A stretch of 64,000 nt of DNA, taken from NCBI GenBank assembly GCA_020851035.1, contig JADZDM010000007.1:123449-187448 (forward strand). Direction: 5' to 3'. The translations under genes and the position numbers were made by a program. The stretch comes from Gemmatimonadaceae bacterium. GTDB taxonomy: Bacteria; Gemmatimonadota; Gemmatimonadetes; Gemmatimonadales; Gemmatimonadaceae. Below are positions 27,411 through 36,967 of the stretch, piece after piece (positions within the stretch are counted from its first letter, which is position 1; each line of letters begins with the position of its first letter). Below the pieces are notes generated by a model. It saw nothing but the letters and a program-made list of their open reading frames with translations, did no database searches and was not told the DNA's origin.

Positions 27411-27656
27411 TCACCCCTTCGGCTGCCGCGCCCGGACCCGCACGAGGTCGCGATACATCGCCTCGACCTTCTCCCGGGCCCACGGAGTCCGCCGGAGGAA
27501 CTTCAGGCTGGACGGGATGCTGGGATCGCTGTTGAAGCAGCGGATGTCGATCTTCTGCCCCATCGCATTCCAGCCGTAGTGCGCGACCAGCTCCTCGAGG
27601 ATGCGCTCGAGCGTCACGCCGTGCATGGGATTCGTGTGCTCGTGGGCGGGGGCCAT
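27411..27656 (-). CDS. VF530 family (DUF2132) small DNA-binding-like protein
   Basis: An 81-residue protein matching the VF530 pattern: [40 protein letters not shown], then TPWAREKVE. The family has a compact helical fold resembling DNA-binding domains; its cellular role is not established. The ATG at 27656 places the family core about ten residues in, as usual. Gene stands alone, divergent from the coiled-coil protein that follows at 27798. No odd residues or truncation. Confidence 0.88.
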   Translation of the reverse strand: MAPAHEHTNPMHGVTLERILEELVAHYGWNAMGQKIDIRCFNSDPSIPSSLKFLRRTPWAREKVEAMYRDLVRVRARQPKG

Positions 27657-27797
27657 CGGGTGGGCGGCGGGTGCGGATGGGGGTGGACCGGGCCACGAAA
27701 GATGCCATGCCAGCGCCGTCGGTGCGCGCGACACGGCGTCCGGGGCCGGGGGGGATGGCTGGCGAAACCGGCGCCCCCGGGCGAGCGTATTCCCACC

Positions 27798-28511
27798 ATG
27801 CCACAGCAGACCCCCGCCGACGTTCGCGCGCCCGCCTCCGCCACACCGGCCCCCGGCCAGTCCGGCGAAACGCCGGTGCCGGCCGCGACGCCAACGCCGA
27901 TCTCGCGCGAACAGGCAGAGTTCCTGCGCGCGCGGCGCACGGCGCTGAGCAACCAGCTCGAGTCCACACAGGAGCGACGCGACGAGGTGGCCGAGCAGCT
28001 CCGCGACAGCGACACCCAGGCCTCGGAACGGCCGGGACTCGAGAGCCGCCTCAAGGTGCTGGACGATCGCCTGGTGCAGCTGGAGGGCGACATCGCGCGC
28101 AACTCGCAGCAGCTGGCCAATGCGCCGGCATCATCGAATCGGACCGCGACCGGCACCACCGCGCCTGCGCGCCGCGACCGGCCGTTCAACGGGTTCAACC
28201 CGAACCTGGTGACCATCCTCGGCTTCGCGATGCTCTTCCCGCTGGTCTTCCAGTTCGCGCGCCGCATCTTCTCGCCGGACCGCGGCCCCCGCGTGGATCG
28301 GCAGCTGGCGGCCGAGCAGGCGGCGATGAACGAGCGCATGCTCCGGCTGGAGAGTGCGATCGATGCCGTCTCGATCGAGGTGGAGCGGATCGGCGAGGGC
28401 CAGCGCTTCCTGACCCAGGCGATGACGGATCCGGTGGAGGCTCGCCTGCACGGCGGCCTGGTGCCGGAACCGATGAGCGTGCGGGCCCGCGGGGCCATCG
28501 ATCCCGCCTGA
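27798..28511 (+). CDS. Coiled-coil protein with one membrane segment, unknown function
   Basis: A 237-residue protein I do not recognise. The first 40 residues are Pro/Ala/Thr-rich. Residues about 40-105 form a coiled coil ([35 protein letters not shown]). A single hydrophobic stretch near 132-152 ([18 protein letters not shown]) should span the membrane. The C-terminal part ([20 protein letters not shown]) is again helical. There is no cleavable signal. Arrangement suggests a bitopic protein with coiled coils on both sides or a hairpin at the membrane. The ATG at 27798 has no clear SD. The APC permease starts 52 nt later on the same strand. Confidence 0.7.
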   Translation: MPQQTPADVRAPASATPAPGQSGETPVPAATPTPISREQAEFLRARRTALSNQLESTQERRDEVAEQLRDSDTQASERPGLESRLKVLDDRLVQLEGDIARNSQQLANAPASSNRTATGTTAPARRDRPFNGFNPNLVTILGFAMLFPLVFQFARRIFSPDRGPRVDRQLAAEQAAMNERMLRLESAIDAVSIEVERIGEGQRFLTQAMTDPVEARLHGGLVPEPMSVRARGAIDPA

Positions 28512-28563
28512 CGGCGCCGGCGTGACCGCGCCGGTGGCCGGTCACGGATTAGACTGCCCGGCC

Positions 28564-30072
28564 ATGACATCGACTCCGGGGTCCGAGCTCCCGACCGGCC
28601 GTGCAGGCCTGTCCCGTGACATGGGGCTGGTGGCCCTGACGGCAACCGGCATCGCGTCGATGGTGGGCGCCGGGATCAACGTCGTGCCGTTCATGATCCA
28701 GCGGAACGTGCCCGGCATCGGGGCCTGGGTGCTGCCGGCCTTCCTCTGCGCGGCCGTCCCCGCCCTCTTCGCGGGGCTCGCGTACGCGGTGCTCGCCTCC
28801 GCGATGCCGCGGGCCGGCGGGAGCTACGTCTACGCGAGTCGCGCGCTCAATCCCTACCTCGGCTTCATCGCCAGCTTCTCGCAGTGGTTCGCACTCTGCG
28901 TGGCGATCGGCGTCGTGTCGTACGTGCTGGTGCCGTTCCTGCGCGACATCGCACTCGCCGCCGGCGCCGAGGGTGCGGCGGCCGGCCTCGAGTCCACGCT
29001 GGCCAGGCTCGCCATACCGCTGGCGGTGCTCTGGCTGTTCACGCTCGTGAACGTGCTCGGCATCCGCTCCTACGAGCGGATCCTGGTGCCGCTGCTCGGG
29101 CTGACCTTCGTGCTGGGCGGCATCGTGATCGTGGCGGGGTTCCTCTTCGACGAGGGCGACTTCGCGCGCGCCGTGCTGCAGCGCGAGGGCCGGTCCCTCG
29201 CACCGCGGGCCGCGGCCGCACCCACGCTGCGCACCTTTCTCACGGCGGCGACGGTGCTCTTCAGCGGCTTCATCGGCTTCGACTCGATCGCGCAGGCCGG
29301 CGGCGAGGCGCGCAACCCGAGCCGCACCCTGCCGCTCGCGATCGGGCTGGCGGTGCTCTGCGCCAGCGTCTTCTACATGCTCTTCACCGCCGCCGTCTAC
29401 CACGCCGTGCCGTGGAGCTACGTCGCCGACGAGGCGATGCGCCGCGACGTGAACGCGCCGGGCCTGCTCGGCTACGTGCTGCCGCGTGGATGGACGGTGG
29501 CCATCGTGGCGGGTGGCGCGGTCGCGCTCGCGAAGGACGTGCCCGCGATGCTGCTCGGTGTCTCGCGCCTGATGTTCGCGTGGGCCGAGGACGGGATCTT
29601 TCCGCGGTCGGTGGCGGCGCTGCATCCCCGGCACCGCACGCCGCACGTCGCGATCATCGCCAGCGCCGCGATGGCCACGGTCTCGGTGCTCGGCTGCCAC
29701 CTGGCGGGCAACATGTTCCTCGGCGTCGACATCCTCGTGACGGCGATGCTCGTGAACTACATCCTGATGTGCGTGTCAGTGCTCACCCTGCCCCACCGGA
29801 ACCCCGCGCTGGCGGCCGAGGTGCGCGTGCTCCCGAACCGCACGGCGCAGGTGGCGGTGGCGGTGGCGGGCATCGTCGTGCTGGGGGGCTTCCTCGGCAT
29901 GCACACGGTGAAGGACCTGGCCGCACCCGTCACCGCCTGGTACTTCCGCTCCACGCCGGTGTGGGCGCTGGTGATGGGCGTGGCGACGGTGATCTTCCTC
30001 CGCGAGATGTCCGCGCTGCGCCGCCGCGGTGTGGACGTGCCCGCGATCTTCGCCACCCTGCCCCCCGAATGA
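28564..30072 (+). CDS. APC-superfamily amino acid/polyamine permease
   Basis: A 502-residue protein with about twelve hydrophobic segments. The first segment carries the APC substrate-binding pattern ATGIASMVGAGINVVPF (GxG unwound helix) and the sixth/seventh region has GFIGFDSIAQAGGEARNPSR, the conserved APC block. It is an inner-membrane secondary transporter for amino acids or polyamines; the specific substrate is not predictable. The ATG at 28564 removes a 14-residue extension that would overlap the preceding hairpin. The aldo/keto reductase fusion starts 8 nt after its stop, so the two are probably cotranscribed. Confidence 0.92.
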   Translation: MTSTPGSELPTGRAGLSRDMGLVALTATGIASMVGAGINVVPFMIQRNVPGIGAWVLPAFLCAAVPALFAGLAYAVLASAMPRAGGSYVYASRALNPYLGFIASFSQWFALCVAIGVVSYVLVPFLRDIALAAGAEGAAAGLESTLARLAIPLAVLWLFTLVNVLGIRSYERILVPLLGLTFVLGGIVIVAGFLFDEGDFARAVLQREGRSLAPRAAAAPTLRTFLTAATVLFSGFIGFDSIAQAGGEARNPSRTLPLAIGLAVLCASVFYMLFTAAVYHAVPWSYVADEAMRRDVNAPGLLGYVLPRGWTVAIVAGGAVALAKDVPAMLLGVSRLMFAWAEDGIFPRSVAALHPRHRTPHVAIIASAAMATVSVLGCHLAGNMFLGVDILVTAMLVNYILMCVSVLTLPHRNPALAAEVRVLPNRTAQVAVAVAGIVVLGGFLGMHTVKDLAAPVTAWYFRSTPVWALVMGVATVIFLREMSALRRRGVDVPAIFATLPPE

Positions 30073-30079
30073 GCGCACG

Positions 30080-31537
30080 ATGACCACAGCCGCCGAACGC
30101 ATCACCCTCGCGCCCGACCTGACGATCGCCCGTGTGGTGACCGGCCTCTGGCAGGTGGCGGACATGGAGCGGGACGGCACGACACTCGATCCCGATGCCA
30201 CCGCCGCGCGCATGGCCCCCTATGCCGAGGCGGGGTTCACGACCTTCGACATGGCCGACCACTACGGCTCGTCGGAGGTGATCGCGGGCCGGTTCCGCCG
30301 CGGCCATCCGCAGCGCCCCGTGCAGCTGTTCACGAAGTGGGTGCCCCGGCCCGGCCCGGTCACGCGCGAGGCGGTGCGCGAGGCGGTGGAGCGTGCCGCG
30401 GTGCGCATGGGTGGCGGGCCGGTGGACCTCATGCAGTTCCACGCCTGGACGTTCGCGGATGCCCACTGGCTGGACGCCCTCTCCCACCTGCACGAGCTGC
30501 AGCGCGAGGGGGCCATCCGGCACCTCGGCGTGACCAACTTCGACAGCGCGCACCTGCGGATCGCGGTCGCAAGCGGGATCCCGATCCTGACCAACCAGGT
30601 GTCGTTCTCGCTGCTCGACCAGCGGGCGGCGGGCCGCATGGCGGCCACCTGCCTGGAGCTCGGCGTGAAGCTCCTCGCGTACGGCACGATCGCGGGAGGG
30701 CTGCTGTCGGCGCGCTGGCAGATGCGACCCGAGCCGCCGCGCGACGACCTCACGACGTGGTCGCTGATGAAATACGGCCGGTTCATGCAGGCCGCCGGCG
30801 GGTGGACCGCGCTGCAGCGGGTGCTCGCCGTCACCTCGGCGATCGCACAGAAGCACGGCGTGTCGATGGCGAACGTCGCGGCGCGGCACATCCTCGACTT
30901 CCCGGCCGTCGCCGGCGTCATCATCGGCGCACGCCTGGGCGAGCGCGAGCACATCGACGACAATGCGCGCATTGCCACCCTGCGCTTCGACGAGAGCGAC
31001 CGCGCGGCGCTGCGCGACGTGCTCGGGACGCTGACGCCGATTCCCGGCGACTGCGGCGACGAGTACCGCAAGCCGCCGTACCTCACCGCCTCGGGTGACC
31101 TCAGCCATCACATCGAGGCCTTCCCGGCGCCGTACGCCGTGACGCGGGTCAGTGCGAGCCGGTCGTACTGCCTGAGCGGCACGCCGTGGGAGCCGCTCGC
31201 CGGCTACAGCCGCGCCGTGCGACTCGGCAACCGGATCCAGGTGTCGGGCACGACGGCCACGCACGGGTCGAAGACCATCGGCGGCACCGACCCTGCCGCG
31301 CAGACGCACTTCGTGGTGGACAAGATCGAGGGCGCCCTGGTGTCGCTGGGGGCACGCCTCGACGATGTCGTGCGGACGCGCGTCTACGTGACCGACATCG
31401 CACAGTGGGAGCCGATCGCGCGGGCGCTGGGCGACCGCTTCGGCCACATCCGTCCCGCGAACACGATGGTGCAGGCCCCGCTCATCGGGAGTGAGTACCT
31501 GGTGGAGATCGAGGCCGATGCGGAAGTGACCGACTGA
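30080..31537 (+). CDS. Aldo/keto reductase fused to a RidA-like domain
   Basis: A 485-residue fusion. Residues 1-335 are an aldo/keto reductase barrel with the catalytic tetrad D57 and Y62 (FDMADHYG), K86 (LFTKWVP) and H121 (MQFHAW). Residues about 360-485 are a RidA/YjgF domain (RLGNRIQVSGTTATHGS; VVRTRVYVTDIAQWEPIA; EYLVEIEADAEV). RidA proteins hydrolyse reactive enamine/imine intermediates; AKRs reduce carbonyls with NADPH. A joint enzyme could reduce a carbonyl and clear an imine in one pathway, but this is inference. It starts 8 nt after the permease. Both domains appear complete, so the fusion is not a frameshift artefact. Confidence 0.9.
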   Translation: MTTAAERITLAPDLTIARVVTGLWQVADMERDGTTLDPDATAARMAPYAEAGFTTFDMADHYGSSEVIAGRFRRGHPQRPVQLFTKWVPRPGPVTREAVREAVERAAVRMGGGPVDLMQFHAWTFADAHWLDALSHLHELQREGAIRHLGVTNFDSAHLRIAVASGIPILTNQVSFSLLDQRAAGRMAATCLELGVKLLAYGTIAGGLLSARWQMRPEPPRDDLTTWSLMKYGRFMQAAGGWTALQRVLAVTSAIAQKHGVSMANVAARHILDFPAVAGVIIGARLGEREHIDDNARIATLRFDESDRAALRDVLGTLTPIPGDCGDEYRKPPYLTASGDLSHHIEAFPAPYAVTRVSASRSYCLSGTPWEPLAGYSRAVRLGNRIQVSGTTATHGSKTIGGTDPAAQTHFVVDKIEGALVSLGARLDDVVRTRVYVTDIAQWEPIARALGDRFGHIRPANTMVQAPLIGSEYLVEIEADAEVTD

Positions 31538-31542
31538 GCAGC

Positions 31543-31577
31543 TGACGGGCGCACCGGCGGACGGGCGCGCCGCGTCA
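31543..31577. terminator. Hairpin at the convergent AKR-RidA / selO ends
   Basis: TGACGGGCGC at 31543-31552 pairs with GCGCCGCGTCA at 31567-31577 with one bulged G. The right arm contains the selO stop codon. No T-tract is present. Confidence 0.45.
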
Positions 31578-33143
31578 GGAACTGCACGAGAGCATCGAGG
31601 AGCCCGGCTTGTGCCGCGCCCACTCGGGGCGCATGCCCGCCAGCTCGTCCGGCACCTCGTCGTACGGCCGCCGGAGCACGGCGAGCAGGGTGTGGACGAG
31701 CGACTCGTCGCCGGCTTCCGCGCGTTCGATGGCCGTCTGCGCGAGGTGGTTGCGCAGCACGAACCGCGGGTTGACGCCATGCATGCGTGCCCGCCGTGCC
31801 GCGGCCGTGTCGCCCGGGGCGAGGGCGGCGTGCCATCGCTGCAGCCAGTCCGCCAGCGCCGCGCGGTGCCGGTCGAGGCGTTGCGCGTCGTACGAGACGG
31901 TGCCGAGCTGTTCGACGACGTCGGTCGTGTCGGTGCGCACGTCCGGCAGGTCGCCGAGTGCACGGAAGAACCTGGTGAAGTCCAGCGCGCAGTCCCGCAG
32001 CAGCGTCCACGCCTCGGCGATCAGCGCGTCTTCCGCCTCGCCTGCGTCGACGATGCCGAACTTGGCCCGGGTCATCCGGCCGGACTCGTGGCGAAAGGTG
32101 CCGGCATAGCGGTCGAGCCCCGCCTGGAGCGCGTCGGGGCCGTCGAAGAGCGGCGCGATGGCGTTGGCGAGTTGCACGAGGTTCCACTGCGCGACGGCCG
32201 GCTGCTGCCCGTAGCGATAGCGGCGGCCGGCGGCATCCGTCGTGTTCGGCGTCCAGTCGGGATCGTAGTCCTCCAGCCAGCCGTACGGTCCGTAGTCGAT
32301 CGTGAGGCCGAGGATCGACATGTTGTCGGTGTTCATCACGCCATGCACGAAGCCGACGCGCATCCAGTGCGCGACCATCACCGCCGTCCGTTCGCAGACC
32401 TCGAGGAACCACTGCGCGCGCCGGGACGCGGGATCGCCGTCGATGTGCGGGAAGTCGCGGGCGATGGTGAACGCCACCAGCCGCTCCAGGAGCGCGAGGT
32501 CACCGCGGGCGGCGAGGATCTCGAAGTTGCCGAACCGGATGAAGGACGGCGCCACGCGGCAGACGATCGCGCCCGGCTCGAGCCGCGCATTCCCGTCGTA
32601 GAACATGTCACGCAGCACGCGGTCACCGGTGGCGACGAGGGAGAGCGCGCGCGTGGTGGGCACGCCGAGGTGGAACATCGCCTCGCTGCACAGGAACTCG
32701 CGGATGGACGAGCGGAGCACCGCGCGTCCGTCGGCCGCGCGTGAGTATGGGGTGGGACCGGCGCCCTTGAGCTGCAGCTCCCACCGCTCGCCCGAGGCGT
32801 TGACGGTCTCGCCGAGCGTGATCGCGCGGCCATCACCGAGCTGGCCCGCCCAGTTCCCGAACTGGTGGCCGCCGTAGCAGGCGGCGTACGGCGCCATGCC
32901 GTCGTAGAGGGCGTTGCCGCCGAAGACCGCCGCGAAATCCGGCGCAGCCACGTCCGCCGGCGAGAAGCCGACCAGCGCCGCGACATCCGGCGCATGTGCC
33001 ACCAGGCGCGGCGCGGCAACCGGGGTGGGTGCCGCATGGCTCCACGCTGCGTGCCGCACCTGGCGACGCTCGGGCGTGCGGTCGGGATCGCCGGGCAGTT
33101 CCCGGACGAAGCGGTTGTCGAACGTCAGCGGGGACGTGGGCAT
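31575..33143 (-). CDS. selO: SelO/YdiU protein adenylyltransferase (pseudokinase fold)
   Basis: A 522-residue protein. Family blocks include [52 protein letters not shown] and [20 protein letters not shown], the last with the catalytic Asp. SelO transfers AMP from ATP to Ser/Thr/Tyr of partner proteins and takes part in oxidative-stress control. The C-terminus ends Cys-Ser-Ser (C520), matching the position of the redox-active Cys/Sec tail of the family. The ATG at 33143 gives the usual start. Convergent with the AKR-RidA gene; the nitrilase gene lies upstream on the same strand. Confidence 0.95.
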   Translation of the reverse strand: MPTSPLTFDNRFVRELPGDPDRTPERRQVRHAAWSHAAPTPVAAPRLVAHAPDVAALVGFSPADVAAPDFAAVFGGNALYDGMAPYAACYGGHQFGNWAGQLGDGRAITLGETVNASGERWELQLKGAGPTPYSRAADGRAVLRSSIREFLCSEAMFHLGVPTTRALSLVATGDRVLRDMFYDGNARLEPGAIVCRVAPSFIRFGNFEILAARGDLALLERLVAFTIARDFPHIDGDPASRRAQWFLEVCERTAVMVAHWMRVGFVHGVMNTDNMSILGLTIDYGPYGWLEDYDPDWTPNTTDAAGRRYRYGQQPAVAQWNLVQLANAIAPLFDGPDALQAGLDRYAGTFRHESGRMTRAKFGIVDAGEAEDALIAEAWTLLRDCALDFTRFFRALGDLPDVRTDTTDVVEQLGTVSYDAQRLDRHRAALADWLQRWHAALAPGDTAAARRARMHGVNPRFVLRNHLAQTAIERAEAGDESLVHTLLAVLRRPYDEVPDELAGMRPEWARHKPGSSMLSCSS

Positions 33144-33197
33144 GGAGGAAGGTACCGGGGCCTCGCGCGGGCCTGCCGGATTCAGGGCCCGCCGGAC

Positions 33198-34013
33198 TCA
33201 GAGTCGCCGGTGCACCAGCGCGGGGAGCCGGCGCCGGATCGCATGCATCCGCTCGCTGTCGAATGGTGCGAGCGCAATACCCTCACCCTCCTCGACACAC
33301 GCGACCACGTCACCCCACGGATCGACGATCATCGAGTGGCCCCAGGTTCGCCGCCCGTCGGCATGCACCCCGCCCTGCGCGGCGGCCAGCACGTAGCACT
33401 GGTTCTCCACCGCGCGGGCGCGCAGCAGCAGCTCCCAGTGCCGTTCTCCGGTGGCGTGCGTGAACGCCGATGGCGCGCAGATCAGGTCGAGCGGCGGCTG
33501 TCCCGGCGTGAAGGCCAGTGCGCGGAAGAGCTCCGGGAAGCGGAGGTCGTAGCAGACACTCAGGCCGACGCGCAGGCCGGCACCCAGCACCGACACGGGC
33601 GCGCTGCCTGCCTCGAGCACGGTGCCCTCATCGTACGACGCGTCCCCGTCGGCGAAGGCGAACAGGTGCATCTTGTCATAGCGTGCGGCGAGGGTCCCGT
33701 CGGGGCCGAACAGCAGGCTCGCATTCCGCACCCGGTCGGTGCCGGCGGCCAGGATCGGCACCGTCCCGCCCAGCAGCCAGACGGCATGGCGGCGCGCGAG
33801 CCCCGCCAGCGCCTGCTGGATCGGCCCGTCGCCCGCCCGCTCCGCGATCTCACGGCGGCCGGCGTCGTCGGTGCCCATGCGGCAGAAGTACTCCGGCAGG
33901 GAGATGAACGTTGCCCCGCGCGCGGCGGCCTGCGCGACCAGGTGCGCGGCCGTCGCGAGGTTGTCGGCCACGTCGGCGGACGAGACCATCTGGATGGCAG
34001 CGAGCGTCGGCAT
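33198..34013 (-). CDS. Carbon-nitrogen hydrolase (nitrilase superfamily, Nit1/omega-amidase-like)
   Basis: A 271-residue cytoplasmic amidase. The catalytic triad is intact: E41 in SLPEYF, K114 in YDKMHLF and C154 in SVCYDLRFPELFR. The last block is characteristic of the Nit1/Nit2 branch, which includes deaminated-glutathione amidase and omega-amidase. These repair or recycle alpha-keto acid amides made by transaminases. The ATG at 34013 begins directly with the first strand. It sits 54 nt upstream of selO in the same direction and may share its transcript; the divergent amylase gene begins 85 nt away. Exact substrate not determinable. Confidence 0.92.
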   Translation of the reverse strand: MPTLAAIQMVSSADVADNLATAAHLVAQAAARGATFISLPEYFCRMGTDDAGRREIAERAGDGPIQQALAGLARRHAVWLLGGTVPILAAGTDRVRNASLLFGPDGTLAARYDKMHLFAFADGDASYDEGTVLEAGSAPVSVLGAGLRVGLSVCYDLRFPELFRALAFTPGQPPLDLICAPSAFTHATGERHWELLLRARAVENQCYVLAAAQGGVHADGRRTWGHSMIVDPWGDVVACVEEGEGIALAPFDSERMHAIRRRLPALVHRRL

Positions 34014-34098
34014 CCACCAAGCCTATCGGGGCGTGGCCGCGGAGGGGAGCGAGACCGGGCGCGCTTGACCTCCGCGGTGCCGGCGGTGTTCGTTCGCG

Positions 34099-35736
34099 AT
34101 GCACTCATTCCGCCAGACCGCCGTCACCGCCCTGCTCGTGCTGCTCACCGCCTGCGGCGGTGGCTCCGACAACGGTGGCGTCACGCCGCCTCCCGTCGTG
34201 CCACCGGTGGTGACGCCCCCGGTGCTCGGGCAGGCCTACACCCCCAGCGGCCACGCCGCCGCCGGCGACGTGTTCGTGCACATGTTCGAGTGGCGCTGGC
34301 CGGACCTGGCACGCGAGTGCGAACAGTGGCTGGGCCCGCGCGGATACAAGGCGGTGCAGATCTCCCCGCCATCCGAGCACGCGATCATCCGCAACGCGGG
34401 CGCGTTCTTCCCGTGGTGGCAGCGCTACCAGACCGTGAGCTACAAGCTGGACCAGTCCCGGTCGGGCACGGAGGCAGAGCTCCGCGACATGGTGACGCGA
34501 TGCAAGGCGGTGGGAGTGGACGTGTACGCCGACGTGGTGATCAACCACATGACCGCCGGCAGCGGCACCGGGAGCGCGGGCACGGTCTACACGAAGTACA
34601 GCTACCCGCCGGTGCCCTACTCGCCCATCGACTTCCACAGTGCCTGCGGCATCGACTCCTACGCGGTGGCGTCACAGGTCCAGAACTGCGAACTGGTCGG
34701 TCTCGCCGACCTCGAGACCGCGTCGGAGGGTGTGCGCGACCGGATCGCCGCCTACCTGATCGCGCTCAACGCCCTCGGCATCGCAGGCTACCGCGTGGAC
34801 GCGGCGAAACACGTGCCCGCGATCGACCTCGATGCGATCCTGACCCGTGTGAACAATGCCGCGGCGGCGGCAGGCCGGCCGAAGCCTTATGTCTTCCTCG
34901 AGGTGATCCAGGGGGCGGGCGATGCCGTGACGGCGCTGCAGTACTACGGCGTCGGCTTCGCCTCGGGCGGCGCCACCGACATCACCGACTTCAACTACGG
35001 CAACCAGGTCAGCAGCGCCTTCTACGGCCGCGGCGGCCTCACGCTCTACTCCGCACTGCAGTCGATCAGCAGCGCGGTGCTGCCGTCCGACAAGAGCGTG
35101 GTGTTCATCGACAACCACGACACCCAGCGTGGCAGCGCATTGTACTACGCCGACTCCACCTACGAACTGGCGGCGGTGCTGATGCTCGGTCACTCCCAGG
35201 GGTACCCGAGCCTCATGTCGAGCTACGGCGTCGACCGCTCAGGCCAGCTCTCACGCGACGCCGGCCCGCCGTCCGACGGCAGCGGGAACACCATCGGCAC
35301 GTACACGCCGGATCTCAACTCGCGCTGCACCGTGCTGTTCGGCGAGGTCCAGGCCGGCCAGTGGATCTGCGAGCACCGCAGCCTGGCCATCTCGAACATG
35401 GTCGCCTTCCGGAAGGCGACCGCCGGCACGCCGACCAGCAACTGCGGACGGGCGGACTGGCAGGTGGCGGGCGACCCGAACCGCGTCGCGTTCGGCCGCG
35501 ACGGCGCCGGCTTCGTCGCGATGAGCCTGAGCGCGACGGAAGGCACGACGGCGCTGCCAACCCGGCTCCCGGCCGGCACGTACTGCAACGTCGCGCAGGA
35601 CACGTACATCCCGGGTCCGGGCGTGTCCGGCACCTGCACCGGCACCGGGGTGGTGGTCGGGGCCGACGGCAGCGCGGCGATCACGCTCACGCGGCGGAGC
35701 GCCGTGGCGTTGCACGTCAAGGCGCGCCTGAACTGA
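34099..35736 (+). CDS. Lipoprotein alpha-amylase (GH13)
   Basis: A 545-residue protein with lipobox LLTAC (Cys19) and a Pro/Val/Thr linker (residues 28-43). The GH13 barrel follows: DVYADVVINH is region I, GYRVDAAKH region II with nucleophile D234, FLEVIQ region III with acid E268, and FIDNHDTQRG region IV with D341. The style matches the animal-type and actinobacterial alpha-amylases, including the N-terminal HMFEWRWPDLARECEQWL. A beta-sandwich domain ends the protein. It should hydrolyse alpha-1,4-glucan outside the inner membrane while anchored by lipid. No transporter is adjacent. Confidence 0.93.
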   Translation: MHSFRQTAVTALLVLLTACGGGSDNGGVTPPPVVPPVVTPPVLGQAYTPSGHAAAGDVFVHMFEWRWPDLARECEQWLGPRGYKAVQISPPSEHAIIRNAGAFFPWWQRYQTVSYKLDQSRSGTEAELRDMVTRCKAVGVDVYADVVINHMTAGSGTGSAGTVYTKYSYPPVPYSPIDFHSACGIDSYAVASQVQNCELVGLADLETASEGVRDRIAAYLIALNALGIAGYRVDAAKHVPAIDLDAILTRVNNAAAAAGRPKPYVFLEVIQGAGDAVTALQYYGVGFASGGATDITDFNYGNQVSSAFYGRGGLTLYSALQSISSAVLPSDKSVVFIDNHDTQRGSALYYADSTYELAAVLMLGHSQGYPSLMSSYGVDRSGQLSRDAGPPSDGSGNTIGTYTPDLNSRCTVLFGEVQAGQWICEHRSLAISNMVAFRKATAGTPTSNCGRADWQVAGDPNRVAFGRDGAGFVAMSLSATEGTTALPTRLPAGTYCNVAQDTYIPGPGVSGTCTGTGVVVGADGSAAITLTRRSAVALHVKARLN

Positions 35737-35761
35737 CGCGCCGCCGGCCGCCGGTGCGTCA
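35734..35761. terminator. Hairpin whose base is the two convergent stop codons
   Basis: TGACGC (35734-35739) pairs with GCGTCA (35756-35761); a G-T wobble and CCG/CGG continue the stem. The first three bases are the amylase stop and the last three the DUF2269 stop. No T-tract. Confidence 0.5.
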
Positions 35762-36223
35762 GGCCGGCTTGTAGACCATGCACCAGAGCGACCAGAGGAG
35801 CGGCACCGCCGCCAGCCAGCCGGTGGCATTCCATCGCCCGTAGGTGCGCCGCAACTCCGCATCCTGGCCCGGCCCGAAGCGCAGCATCTTCCGCTGTGCC
35901 GGCACCAGCACCAGCAGCCAGACGGTGGTGGAGAGCGAGAGACCGATGATCGCCTCGCGGATCCAGCGCGTGCCCCACATCGGATAGCCGCGGCCGAGCG
36001 CGAGGGTCACACCGGTGCCGACCAGCAGGATCGCTCCACCGAGCGTGAACACCCAGTCCGTGATGACGATCGCCCGGGCCGGCAGCCGGAAGTCGATACG
36101 TTCGCGCTCGCGGAACATGATCGCCGCCCAGACGCCGGTGACGATCACGTTGCCGGCGAAGAGGATCGCCGCGAGGACATGCACCACGCGGATCGCACGA
36201 AGCGCACTGTCGGACAGGATCAT
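35759..36223 (-). CDS. DUF2269-like integral membrane protein
   Basis: A 154-residue protein with four hydrophobic segments: ALRAIRVVHVLAAILFAGNV, VITDWVFTLGGAILLVGTGV, AIIGLSLSTTVWLLVLVPAQ and GWLAAVPLLWSLWCMVY. The first segment with a His in RVVHVLAAILF is typical of the DUF2269/CopD-like superfamily, which may bind heme or metal; only one conserved His is obvious. The ATG at 36223 puts the first segment near the start. The function of the family is not established. Confidence 0.75.
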   Translation of the reverse strand: MILSDSALRAIRVVHVLAAILFAGNVIVTGVWAAIMFRERERIDFRLPARAIVITDWVFTLGGAILLVGTGVTLALGRGYPMWGTRWIREAIIGLSLSTTVWLLVLVPAQRKMLRFGPGQDAELRRTYGRWNATGWLAAVPLLWSLWCMVYKPA

Positions 36224-36360
36224 GGCGGGACGGGCACGGCGACGGGTGGGGAGGAACGACGGTCTCGTGGCGGCGAGGCGCGGCGCAATCTGCGCGGCGG
36301 CCGCACCACCCGCCACGCATGCGCCGCGACGCCGCGCATGGCGGTCGACAAGAAACGAAA

Positions 36361-36379
36361 AGCCCGCACAGGGCGGGCT
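36361..36379 (-). terminator. Rho-independent terminator after the DUF2853 gene
   Basis: AGCCCGC at 36361-36367 pairs with GCGGGCT at 36373-36379. Read on the minus strand the stem is followed by TTTTCGTTTC, the best T-rich tail of any hairpin in the window. It lies 37 nt past the DUF2853 stop. Confidence 0.75.
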
Positions 36380-36415
36380 CTTCGGCTCAGCTTCTCTCGT
36401 GGTGCGTGCCCGGCG

Positions 36416-36727
36416 TCAGCCGAGCTTGTCCATCGTCTTCGTTTCTTCCGCCAGCAGGTAGTAGAACGTGACGCGGCTCTTGTTGCGCTCGGTCTTCATG
36501 CGTGACGCCACGCGCTGGATGCCGGCCTCGGCGTCCTCCGCAGAGAGCCCGAGCTTCTTGGCGGCATAGCCGACCTTGACGCGCTCGAGCTCTGCCGGAT
36601 CACTGGTGGAGACGAGCGAAGAATCCTTGTTGCGGAGGGCAATGCCACAGTACTTCACGATGGACGCGACCGCGGCCTCATCGACGTCCGACGCAAACTT
36701 CTTCACGTCCTCGACATACTCGCTCAC
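36416..36727 (-). CDS. DUF2853 family protein
   Basis: A 103-residue, all-helical cytoplasmic protein matching DUF2853: SEYVEDVKKFASDVDEAAVA near the start and RVASRMKTERNKSRVTFYYL followed by LAEE at the end. The role of the family is not known. The GTG at 36727 is set by a perfect AGGAGG at 36733-36738 (minus strand), five bases before it; an upstream in-frame start would swallow this SD. It is flanked by a clear terminator downstream. Codon use looks less GC-rich than its neighbours, often a sign of high expression. The upstream gap contains a TTGACA hexamer at 36813-36818. Confidence 0.88.
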   Translation of the reverse strand: MSEYVEDVKKFASDVDEAAVASIVKYCGIALRNKDSSLVSTSDPAELERVKVGYAAKKLGLSAEDAEAGIQRVASRMKTERNKSRVTFYYLLAEETKTMDKLG

Positions 36728-36967
36728 GCAAACCTCCTGGAAGGAACCCACGGTGGATGTGCTGCTGAGAATATTCTAATCAGCACCGTAGGGTGCGACT
36801 CGGCCGCTGGAATGTCAATCAGGGAAACGGCGTGATGGCTCGGGGTTCGTGACCCTCGCCGTTGAAAGGCTGAGTTCGCCAGCAAGGACGGTGGCGCGAC
36901 GATTCCGGGGCATACTCGTCTGTTTCTGACCAAGCAGTCCCGCCGCGATCCCACCCTGTCCCGCACG

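Noticed and set aside
27277..27969. Upstream extension of the 61-residue protein
   Set aside because: The extension overlaps the VF530 gene on the same strand in another frame and is low-complexity; the GTG at 27276 has a clear SD.
36813..36818. TTGACA hexamer as a -35 box for the DUF2853 gene
   Set aside because: No -10-like hexamer lies at 16-19 bases; the AT-rich TAGAAT is 34 bases away.
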